In this document: piece after piece, positions 1 through 6,586 of the stretch | How positions within the stretch are numbered: position 1 is the stretch's first letter | Layout: the number at the start of each line of letters is the position of its first letter | Source: Candidatus Bipolaricaulota bacterium | GTDB taxonomy: Bacteria > Bipolaricaulota > Bipolaricaulia > UBA7950 > UBA9294 | Assembly (NCBI GenBank): GCA_027007005.1 | Contig: JALTFO010000036.1 | Span: 1 to 32,457, forward strand | Reading direction: 5' to 3' | DNA: 32,457 nt | Translations under genes and position numbers: made by a program | Notes under the pieces: model-generated | Told to the model about the DNA's origin: nothing | Database searches by the model: none | Seen by the model: only the letters and a program-made list of their open reading frames with translations

Positions 1-214
1 CCCTCGTGCCACCGTCATTCCCTCCTATAGCAACTGAGTTCTAATTCCTATTTCAAATTTCGATGACGCCCTATTTTCAAATTTATAGGCTCGTTTTTCT
101 ATTGCTATATTCATGCTCCAGCCGTCGACGTTCATTCTCGTCAATGCTTCGCCTCAGCATCTTGCTGAAAGCCGCACTTTCAGCAATTATGTTCCAGACA
201 GTTGTTCTGCCAGG
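1..214. other. Left-end stretch without a gene
   Basis: I see no convincing coding region here. The only structure I can point to is the perfect hairpin at 162-186, listed separately. The sequence near 50-110 is AT-rich compared with the rest of the window. Confidence 0.4.
162..186. repeat. Perfect 10-bp inverted repeat
   Basis: TTGCTGAAAG (162-171) and CTTTCAGCAA (177-186) pair perfectly around a 5-nt loop, CCGCA. It lies about 30 nt past the stop of the minus-strand gene at 215-505, so it could be that gene's 3' hairpin or terminator. No run of T follows on either strand, so a classical intrinsic terminator is not clear. Confidence 0.5.
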
Positions 215-505
215 CTATTTCTCGCACGTCTCCTTCTTGTTGGCAGACACAAGCTTGTAGGAATCGGATACTTCCAGTTCTCCTGTGTGCTTGTTGTGGC
301 TTGAACAAAGGGGGTAGATGTACCACTTCTGATCCGTGCTACCTCCGCCCTTCTGGACATGCGCACCGACCAGGTCCTTCTTCAGGCAACCAGGCACAGG
401 GCAAAACGATGGTTTTGTCTGGCCGCTGAAATTCTCCCAGTGCTTCAACCACGAACCACACTTGCAGGTGGTGTCCGATGTCCCGTCGATGTTGCGAATC
501 TTTAT
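215..505 (-). CDS. Small Cys/His-rich HNH-like protein with an ATA start
   Basis: About 96 residues read from position 505. Two zinc-ligand-like pairs are visible: CKC near residues 15-17, and a CPVPGC motif near residue 38. They are followed by GAHVQ and PLCSSHN, an arrangement resembling a small HNH or zinc-ribbon fold. From memory, the N-terminus matches a widespread uncharacterised small-protein family that starts with Met-Lys-x-Arg-Asn, and here the Met position is ATA. A very good ribosome site, AGGAGG, ends 6 nt before that ATA, and the frame is closed by TAA at 524-526. A TTG at 446-448 would give a 77-residue form lacking the first Cys pair. The gene may therefore use a non-standard start, be recently inactivated, or contain a sequencing error. 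The function of the family is not known to me. It sits in an accessory region beside a toxin-antitoxin pair. Confidence 0.6.
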   Translation of the reverse strand: MKIRNIDGTSDTTCKCGSWLKHWENFSGQTKPSFCPVPGCLKKDLVGAHVQKGGGSTDQKWYIYPLCSSHNKHTGELEVSDSYKLVSANKKETCEK

Positions 506-621
506 GTTTTTCCTCCTCCTTGTTTAGTGTTGGCAGAACTTGTTATCCTACCCAAAATATCCCTCTTACTGAGCAATCATTCTCCCAAGTTTACGCATTC
601 TACGACTCCACTCTTGTACTG

Positions 622-903
622 TCAAGAAGAAACCTGAAGAAAAGGTTTGATAGGAATTAGCTCGTCGGTTAATGTGACATTCTCTAGGTAGAGCTCAGCC
701 ACTTGCTTCAGGTTTACGAGCGCACCGGAAGGGGAATCGCCAGCGCTTGTTACTCCAAGTTCGGAAGACTTAGCAACATACCCTTCCAGCTCTTTCCAGA
801 TCGTTGCTGTCAGCATATATGTGGGCACACTCATCACAACCCCAGGAAGCATCGACAATTGCTTCCTTAACTTGAGGCTAGCACCGCAGACAGGGATTGT
901 CAA
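622..903 (-). CDS. Unrecognised short ORF, possibly a gene fragment
   Basis: This is a 93-residue open frame with a TTG start and an in-frame stop 25 nt upstream at 928-930. I recognise no domain. The C-terminal half reads like ordinary soluble protein, with a KELEGYVAKSSELGV stretch and a Leu/Glu-rich stretch, but no motif stands out. It directly follows the leftover aconitase piece at 917-1183 on the same strand, with only 13 nt between them, and has no convincing ribosome site. It may be the 3' end of a gene broken by the same rearrangement, or it may not be coding. Confidence 0.25.
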   Translation of the reverse strand: MTIPVCGASLKLRKQLSMLPGVVMSVPTYMLTATIWKELEGYVAKSSELGVTSAGDSPSGALVNLKQVAELYLENVTLTDELIPIKPFLQVSS

Positions 904-916
904 GCACGAAGCGTTC

Positions 917-1183
917 TCAAGCCTTCCCTAGTTCCTTTCTCACGTGTGGGATCAGGCCACCCTCCTCAAGGTTGGCGAGGACTTCCTTGGGAAGGGCTGG
1001 AAAGTGATATGTATTACCTTCGTGAAGTACGATCCCGCTTTCGAAGTCGATCTTTACATTGTCGCCCTTCTTGATCGCATCGATTCCCTCTTTCAGCTCG
1101 ATCACGGGAAGACCGTTGTTGATCGCGTTTCTAAAGAAGATGCGGGAGAACCACTCGGTGATTCCTATCCCTCTCCGGCCCAA
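917..1183 (-). pseudogene. 3' remnant of an aconitase/LeuD-type small subunit
   Basis: The last 77 residues match the C-terminus of the intact small subunit at 2055-2546 at 66 of 77 positions by my hand alignment, starting at FSRIFFRNAINNG and running to the stop. Upstream of that point the two sequences are unrelated. The remnant lacks the N-terminal half, including the GCGSSREQA signature of the family, so it cannot form the domain. Most nucleotide differences are synonymous. That suggests this copy evolved as a working gene before it was cut, rather than being a recent decayed duplicate. It is in the same orientation as the intact gene and lies on the far side of the MNT/HEPN pair, so the pair is bracketed by a direct repeat of about 230 bp. 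A short expressed peptide is possible but unlikely. Confidence 0.75.
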
Positions 1184-1272
1184 GTAATCGGGCGATGTGC
1201 TATCGGGGGGAGGTTTGTGTTAGTATCGTTGTCAGGTAGAGAAGTTGCCGCTGGTCAAGGGGGTCGTTGGTA

Positions 1273-1602
1273 GTGAAGCTGTTACCAGAAGAGAGAGTTT
1301 GGCTAGACGATTTCATCGAGGCCATCCGCCATGGCTTCCCTGGACTGATCAAGCAGGTGACAGTCTTCGGTTCAAAAGTACGTGAAGATGCCACTCCCGA
1401 TTCCGACCTAGATGTGCTCGTTATCATCAAAGGGAAAGAAGATCTCAAATCCCGTATCCGTTTGCTTGGATATGAGTTAGCACTGGGGAAGGATGTGGTG
1501 CCTTCCATTGCAGTTTACACCGTCCAAGAGATTGAACAACGCAGAGAGCACCGCTCACCCTTTCTAGAGGCGGTGGAGCGGGAGGGTGTGGTGATCTCGT
1601 GA
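1273..1602 (+). CDS. MNT-type nucleotidyltransferase (antitoxin of a HEPN/MNT pair)
   Basis: A protein of about 109 residues, the usual size of minimal nucleotidyltransferases. It has the FGSKVRED...DLDVLV signature, GS followed by two Asp spaced D-x-D, which binds metal and ATP in this fold. The C-terminus (SPFLEAVEREGVVIS) is typical of the MNT subgroup paired with HEPN proteins. In well-studied pairs the MNT partner silences the HEPN RNase, in one case by adding AMP to a Tyr. The third acidic residue expected in the later strand seems to be Ser here (PSIAVY), so catalysis is uncertain. GTG at 1273 was chosen because GGGGG at about 1259-1263 is well spaced for it; TTG at 1267 is an alternative. 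The stop overlaps the next gene's start in GTGA, so the two are translated together. Confidence 0.8.
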   Translation: MKLLPEERVWLDDFIEAIRHGFPGLIKQVTVFGSKVREDATPDSDLDVLVIIKGKEDLKSRIRLLGYELALGKDVVPSIAVYTVQEIEQRREHRSPFLEAVEREGVVIS

Positions 1603-2006
1603 GGGAAGTCCAAATTAGGGCCGAATGGGGACGAGTTGTGAAGGCCCAGGGAGCAGCGGATCTCTTGCTCGAAGAAGGTTTTTATGAAGATCCAGTCTCG
1701 CGAGCCTATTATGCCGTCCTTCATGCGGCCAAGGCCGCGTTGCTTGCACGGGACATCATCACAGAAAGCCATACCGCTGTGAGGCGTCTCTTCGGAAAAG
1801 AGCTGGTGCAACAGGGCCTTCTCGAGAAGGAGTGGGCAATGATCTTCGCACATGAGCAGGATGAAAGAGCTTCCGCAGATTACGATGTAGAGTTGACCTT
1901 TTCCCAAGAGGTTGCAGGACAGCGGGTAGAGGAGTCAAGACGTTTTCTGAAACGAATTTGCTCCTTTCTGGAAAGAGAAGGGCTCGATAACATGGTTCCG
2001 GTTTGA
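1599..2006 (+). CDS. HEPN-domain protein (toxin of a HEPN/MNT pair)
   Basis: A 135-residue all-helical protein of the HEPN family. The SRAYYAVLHAAKAALL helix near residues 36-51 is the family hallmark, and the DERASADYD segment near residues 88-96 holds the Arg and Tyr conserved in this subgroup. HEPN proteins of such pairs are usually RNases controlled by their MNT partner, so the pair is probably a toxin-antitoxin module or a stress/phage-defence unit. It starts at GTG inside the end of the MNT gene and ends 48 nt from the convergent aconitase small-subunit gene. It lies in the only plus-strand stretch left of position 21,000, between the intact and broken copies of the aconitase 3' end, which fits an inserted cassette. 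Confidence 0.8.
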   Translation: MREVQIRAEWGRVVKAQGAADLLLEEGFYEDPVSRAYYAVLHAAKAALLARDIITESHTAVRRLFGKELVQQGLLEKEWAMIFAHEQDERASADYDVELTFSQEVAGQRVEESRRFLKRICSFLEREGLDNMVPV

Positions 2007-2054
2007 GCTTCTCGGCCCGCATAGGCTTGAGTACGAAATCTTACAATGCAACAT

Positions 2055-2546
2055 TCATCCCTTCCCCAATGCCTTCCTTACATGCGGGATCAGGCCGCCG
2101 TCTTGGAGGATGGCGAGGACTTCCTTGGGGAGTGCGGGAAAGTGATATGTATTACCTTCGTGATTCACCACTCCCTTCTCAAAGTCAATACTGACTGTGT
2201 CATCCTTCTTGATCGCATCGATCCCCTCTTTAAGCTCGATCACGGGAAGGCCGTTGTTGATCGCGTTTCGAAAGAAGATACGGGAGAAGGATTTGGCGAT
2301 CACGGCCGCTACACCTGCTGCTTTCAAGCACGTCGCCGCCTGCTCGCGTGATGAGCCGCAGCCGAAGTTCGCTCCGGCGACGATCACATCGCCAGGCTTC
2401 ACTTCCTTAGCGAAAGAAGAATCGAGATCCTCCATGGCGTGCATCGCCATCTCCGCGGGTTCCATCGGTTGATAGGTGTACTTCCCCGGGAAGATGACGT
2501 CGGTGTTGACGTCATCGCCGTATCTCCACACGCGTCCTTCGATCAT
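2055..2546 (-). CDS. Aconitase / isopropylmalate dehydratase family, small subunit
   Basis: A 163-residue swivel-domain subunit of the LeuD2/homoaconitase type. It shows the NTDVIFPGKY segment (residues 14-23), GANFGCGSSREQA (58-70) and FSRIFFRNAINNGLP (87-101). With the large subunit it hydrates and dehydrates a hydroxy-diacid. The flexible loop that sets substrate choice in this family, usually YLR-type in isopropylmalate and homoaconitate enzymes, reads KYTYQP here. That leaves room for citrate/isocitrate or another C6 acid. The position beside two citrate-cleavage systems argues for aconitase, but dimethylmalate or isopropylmalate activity cannot be excluded by sequence alone. Its ATG overlaps the large-subunit stop in ATGA. 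It is the last gene of the citrate operon, converging on the HEPN gene, and its 3' third is duplicated at 917-1183. Confidence 0.85.
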   Translation of the reverse strand: MIEGRVWRYGDDVNTDVIFPGKYTYQPMEPAEMAMHAMEDLDSSFAKEVKPGDVIVAGANFGCGSSREQAATCLKAAGVAAVIAKSFSRIFFRNAINNGLPVIELKEGIDAIKKDDTVSIDFEKGVVNHEGNTYHFPALPKEVLAILQDGGLIPHVRKALGKG

Positions 2547-3814
2547 TTCCCACCTCCTGCAAACGCTTCACGCGGATCGGTGATCACACCGGTCAGTGCC
2601 GATGCGGCCACTATCGCCGGTGAGGCAAGGTAGATCTCCGCTTCGCGCGATCCCATCCTCCCCTTGAAGTTGCGGTTCGCGGTTGATAGACAGACTTCGC
2701 CCGGAGCAAGCACTCCTTCATGCGCGCCCAGGCACGGGCCACAGCCGGGGTTGAGCACCATGGCTCCTGCGCGGACAAAGGTATCGATCAGCCCTTCTGA
2801 TAGCGCATCAAGCAACACCTCTCGTGAAGCTGGTAGGACAAGCATACGCACTCCCTTGGCAATCTTCTTTCCGGAGATGATCTTGGCCGCCAAGCGCAAG
2901 TCTTCTAGACGCCCGTTGGTGCACGTACCGAGGAGGACCTGGTCGATCTTCGTCCCCGTGACCTCTTCGATTGGCGAAACGTTGTCCACGGTGTGTGGCT
3001 TTGCTACCTGCGCTCCAAGCTGCGAAGCATCGAACTCCAGCACCTGCTCATACTCGGCATCAGGATCGGGATAGACGGGGTAGTACTCGCGCACTGCACG
3101 TCCTTCGAGGAAGCGGAATGTTTTATCATCGGGGGCGATATACCCGTTCTTCGCCCCGCACTCGATCGCCATGTTGGAGAGGACCATGCGCGACGCTTGG
3201 CTCATCTGCGTGATCGTCTCACCGGAGAATTCGATCGATCGGTACAGCGCCCCGTCGGCGCCAATATCACCGATGATTTTCAGGATGAGGTCCTTGGATG
3301 TCACCGGCTCGTGGAGCTTCCCGTGGACGACGATCTTGATGCTCTCCGGCGTCTTCAGCCAGATCTTGGATGTCGCGTAGAGGACGGCCATCTCCGAGCG
3401 ACCGATCCCGGCTGAGAACGCACCAAATGCGCCGTAGGTGGTGGTGTGGGAGTCCGAGCCAAGAATGAGCGCGCCGGGGAGGGCGTATCCCTTTTCGGGC
3501 AGGACCTGATGACAGATTCCCACCCCGCCATCGTAGAAGTGTTCGATCCCCTGTTCGGCAACGAACTGACGGATCTCCTTGTGCCCCAGCGCGTATTTCT
3601 CAGTCGATGCCGGGACGGTGTGGTCGAGGACAATTACGAATTTCTCTGGGTTCTTCACTTGCTTTACACCAATCTTACCAAAGATCTTGCTGATCGCGGC
3701 GGTGTTGTCGTGCGACATGCAGAAATCTGGCGTGATCTCCACGATCTGACCCACCGCGACGTGATCCAATCCGGCCTTCTGCGCGAGGATCTTTTGAGCA
3801 AACGTCATTCCCAT
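2543..3814 (-). CDS. Aconitase / isopropylmalate dehydratase family, large subunit
   Basis: About 423 residues, the length of two-subunit LeuC2/homoaconitase enzymes and about half the size of single-chain aconitase. The [4Fe-4S] ligands are visible as GTCTNGR near residue 298 and NPGCGPC near residues 358 and 361. The SDSHTTTYGAFGAFSAGIG segment near 120-138 is the family active-site signature. The start was set at the ATG at 3814 (MGMTFAQKIL, the usual N-terminus of this family), with GGGG about 8 nt upstream; an ATG at 3820 overlaps the stop of the HD gene as TGATG. In context it most likely interconverts citrate and isocitrate. As an Fe-S enzyme of this type it should be oxygen-sensitive. 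Confidence 0.85.
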   Translation of the reverse strand: MGMTFAQKILAQKAGLDHVAVGQIVEITPDFCMSHDNTAAISKIFGKIGVKQVKNPEKFVIVLDHTVPASTEKYALGHKEIRQFVAEQGIEHFYDGGVGICHQVLPEKGYALPGALILGSDSHTTTYGAFGAFSAGIGRSEMAVLYATSKIWLKTPESIKIVVHGKLHEPVTSKDLILKIIGDIGADGALYRSIEFSGETITQMSQASRMVLSNMAIECGAKNGYIAPDDKTFRFLEGRAVREYYPVYPDPDAEYEQVLEFDASQLGAQVAKPHTVDNVSPIEEVTGTKIDQVLLGTCTNGRLEDLRLAAKIISGKKIAKGVRMLVLPASREVLLDALSEGLIDTFVRAGAMVLNPGCGPCLGAHEGVLAPGEVCLSTANRNFKGRMGSREAEIYLASPAIVAASALTGVITDPREAFAGGGK

Positions 3815-3819
3815 TGTCA

Positions 3820-4374
3820 TCACCCCTTTGGAAGATGTATCTCCTCAATCGTGTCGAAGTTCATGAAGTCGGCCAGATGGACGACCACCGCCTCGGGTGT
3901 GCGCTTGTACGGGTCGCCCTCCTTGGAGTGGGTTGCGATGATGTGCTGCACCTCTGGAGGGATCCCGTTGGCATCAGCAAGCGCAACGCCTGAAAAGGGG
4001 TGACGCACGAGCTTGCCCTCCGCGCTCTTGCGAAATTCCCCGCCTGACTCTTCCATCTCCAGGAGCTTTCCCACATCGTGCAGCAGCGCGCCAGCAAGGA
4101 GAATATCGTGGTTGAGAGCGAGCTTCCCCTGATAGATCTCATTGAACGTTTCGCAAGCAGCAAGGCAGATCTTCGTCACGCTTCGCACGTGCTGTGCAAA
4201 GTTAATATCGACTACCTTGGCCAGCGTAAACGGCATCCGTTCGATGTCCTGCGGCGTCCAGCCTCCCCGCGAGAGGCCATCCTGCCACGTCTTCACCACG
4301 CCCTCACGCAGCGACTCGTCTTCGATAAGCTCAATCTCCGGGAGAACCCGTAACAGTTCATCTCTTATTGCCAT
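3820..4374 (-). CDS. HD-domain metal-dependent phosphohydrolase
   Basis: A 184-residue protein with a complete HD motif set: His in FAQHVRSV near residue 61, the HD pair in GALLHDVGK near 98, a His in VRHPFSG and another in IIATHSKEGD, and an Asp in VHLADFMNFD. These residues bind two metals in HD phosphohydrolases. The substrate cannot be told. There is a strong ribosome site, AAGGAGG, before the ATG at 4374. The stop runs straight into the aconitase large subunit, so it is translated with it. Such small HD proteins are not aconitase subunits; its place suggests it removes or senses a nucleotide or phosphorylated by-product tied to this pathway, which is inference only. Confidence 0.8.
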   Translation of the reverse strand: MAIRDELLRVLPEIELIEDESLREGVVKTWQDGLSRGGWTPQDIERMPFTLAKVVDINFAQHVRSVTKICLAACETFNEIYQGKLALNHDILLAGALLHDVGKLLEMEESGGEFRKSAEGKLVRHPFSGVALADANGIPPEVQHIIATHSKEGDPYKRTPEAVVVHLADFMNFDTIEEIHLPKG

Positions 4375-4459
4375 CCTCTTATCCTCCTTAGGACATGAAT
4401 CACTGCTTCATTAAGAGCGTCCCGACCCGTATCACCAGCAGCATCACTTCTCTTTGTTT

Positions 4460-6586
4460 TCAGCAAGTTATCTCTCGATACGGGACTCCCTTGTAGACTG
4501 CTTGAGCAAAGTTAATCCTTCTCATCTTGGGTTGTGAAGCAATCTCCTCGAAGTAATGAGCCGAAAGTCCTGCCACACGTCCCCAGATGAAGAGTGCCTT
4601 CGCTAGAGAGGGGGCAAGGCTCATATCGGCCACAATTGCACCAATGACTCCATCAACGTTTACGGGCAAATCCATCCCCCGCACCTGCTTGATTACCTTG
4701 GAGACAATCTTAGAGACTGCCACATTCCGGGCAGCGATGCCTGTATCAGCTGCCAACCTCCAAAGAACATCTCTCCTGGGATCATTGGTATGAATCCTGT
4801 GTCCCATCCCTTCGATCCTGCGCCCGCCTCGGACGTACTCGCTCATTACTTCCGTCGTTGCTTTCTCAAGATCAATCCTTTGGTCCGCAGACCGAGAGAC
4901 ACACTCGGAGAAGAACTGGGCTGCCTTGGCCCCGGCTCCTCCATGAACGTCAGTGATGGCACTCACTCCGTTAGCCACGGCCACCTCGTATGCCGCCCTT
5001 GTAGAGGAAGCAATTATGGTAGCCTGTGCGGAAGGTGGTGTCACTCCATGATCAACCGACGCGACAATCATCGCCTCCAACATTCGCGCAATGTCAAGGT
5101 CAACTGCCTTTCCGGTGATTACTTGTCCGATCACCTGAGTAAAGTTAGACAGTCCCCCTAGGGCAGGAGATGTACCCAAAATCGTTCCCAAGTAGTTGGC
5201 TATTCGTCCCAGGGCAAAGGTGGTCTTCAACACGGGTCCCTCAGGCCCTTCAGATGGAAACTTGGCAAGTGCCTCGTCCAGCAGAAGGCATTTTGCCAGA
5301 GTCTTTGAGATATCTTCCCCCGCAATTTGGTTTACAATTGGCCCCGACTGCGTAGCACCTCGGAGGGCCACAACCGCTTGTTTTGCTAGCATCTGTCTGG
5401 TCGGGAACTCCCCGTCAACTAACAGATGCGCAGTTTCCAAGAGGTTCTTATGCTCCACGATCTGTTGGAGAGGATACCCAGAAATCATAAGGTTGTTCGG
5501 CTCTACTTTAGTGATAGTGGTCCCCCAGCTTGGCGTCTTTGGTGGGGCTTCCCAGATCTTACGCATCTTGTCGTAGTAACGTTTACTATCAAAGTAGGTC
5601 CTAGAGAGCTTCTCTCTTGCCACTTTGATTAGATCGTACTGGGAATTGACCACGGTAACGCCAGCCTTTTCCAGGGCTTCCTTCTTGGACTGAAACGTGC
5701 CATAGGACTGTCCAGGAGCAACTATGGCACCAGCATGGCCCATGGTCTTACCCGCAGGGGCATGGGCCCCGGATATCTCGGCAATGATCGGCTTTGGGTA
5801 GCGTCCAGGATGAGCCAAGATATCCGAGGCCAACCTCTCCTCCTGAATACCGCCAATCTCGCCCGCAATTAGTACCAGATCAGTGTGAGGGTATTCCATT
5901 GTTAGCGGGACCAGGTCTGAGAATGTGGAGCCTATCGCCGCATCTCCTCCAACACCGATGACGGCATTCTGAGCGATGCCCGCACCGGCCAGTGCATCTG
6001 ACATATGATAGAGGATAGCCCCACTGCGCGAGATGATTGTGACTCCATTCGGACCGAACTTTCCAGGTGACTCCTCCTCCGGATAGAAGATGTCAGGAAG
6101 CATCCCGATCTTTACCCGTTCAGGGGGAAAAATAACTCCGGGTGAATTACCGCCGATAAAGAGTGTGTTGTGCACCCTTGCCGCCACCAGGATGTCCCTT
6201 ACATCCCGGATCGGGACCCCTTCGCTTATAAGAATCACGATAGGGATACCCGCTTCTATTACCTCAATAGTAGCGTCCTTGGCAGTAGAGTATTGTCTCC
6301 AGATACTCGCCGCTGCAATGTGAGGGTGTTCCTTAAGACAATCCCGCACATTGTCATATACAGGAATAGTCGCGTGGATTCTAGTACCGCCTCTGCCTGG
6401 AGCTATGCCAGCCGTGATCTTGGTACCAAATTCCTGCATGAGTCCGGCATGCTTTGTTCCTTGACGCCCAAGGCCAACGATAATAGTCTCTATCTCGTCA
6501 TTCTCTCTGATGTGTCTCGCCAGCTCCGGGCGCAATCGTTCAATGAGGTAATAAAGCATCCCTTGATCTGCTGGTATCCGCTCCAT
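4460..6586 (-). CDS. aclA: ATP-citrate lyase large subunit (CoA-ligase alpha fused to citryl-CoA lyase)
   Basis: About 708 residues with two parts. Residues 30-330 are the CoA-binding and ligase alpha part, with GLGRQGTKHAG at the nucleotide fold and TMGHAGAIVAPGQ carrying the His (near 284) that is phosphorylated in succinyl-CoA ligases and ATP-citrate lyase. Residues 355-708 form a citrate-synthase-like citryl-CoA lyase part, with ASVDHGVTPPSAQ (His near 513), ITDVHGGAGA (548) and GMGHRIHTNDPRR (596). With its partner it makes acetyl-CoA and oxaloacetate from citrate, CoA and ATP, the key step of the reductive TCA cycle. The ATG at 6586 overlaps the aclB stop as TGATG, with AGGGGG upstream; a GTG 9 nt earlier is possible. 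The order equals Hydrogenobacter CcsB plus Ccl joined in one chain, as in Chlorobium AclA. Running in the other direction it could make citrate. Confidence 0.87.
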   Translation of the reverse strand: MERIPADQGMLYYLIERLRPELARHIRENDEIETIIVGLGRQGTKHAGLMQEFGTKITAGIAPGRGGTRIHATIPVYDNVRDCLKEHPHIAAASIWRQYSTAKDATIEVIEAGIPIVILISEGVPIRDVRDILVAARVHNTLFIGGNSPGVIFPPERVKIGMLPDIFYPEEESPGKFGPNGVTIISRSGAILYHMSDALAGAGIAQNAVIGVGGDAAIGSTFSDLVPLTMEYPHTDLVLIAGEIGGIQEERLASDILAHPGRYPKPIIAEISGAHAPAGKTMGHAGAIVAPGQSYGTFQSKKEALEKAGVTVVNSQYDLIKVAREKLSRTYFDSKRYYDKMRKIWEAPPKTPSWGTTITKVEPNNLMISGYPLQQIVEHKNLLETAHLLVDGEFPTRQMLAKQAVVALRGATQSGPIVNQIAGEDISKTLAKCLLLDEALAKFPSEGPEGPVLKTTFALGRIANYLGTILGTSPALGGLSNFTQVIGQVITGKAVDLDIARMLEAMIVASVDHGVTPPSAQATIIASSTRAAYEVAVANGVSAITDVHGGAGAKAAQFFSECVSRSADQRIDLEKATTEVMSEYVRGGRRIEGMGHRIHTNDPRRDVLWRLAADTGIAARNVAVSKIVSKVIKQVRGMDLPVNVDGVIGAIVADMSLAPSLAKALFIWGRVAGLSAHYFEEIASQPKMRRINFAQAVYKGVPYREITC

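Noticed and set aside
944-1273. Plus-strand 109-residue frame before the MNT gene
   Set aside because: It is the antisense of the aconitase remnant, and the same shadow appears opposite the intact copy at 2046-2351.
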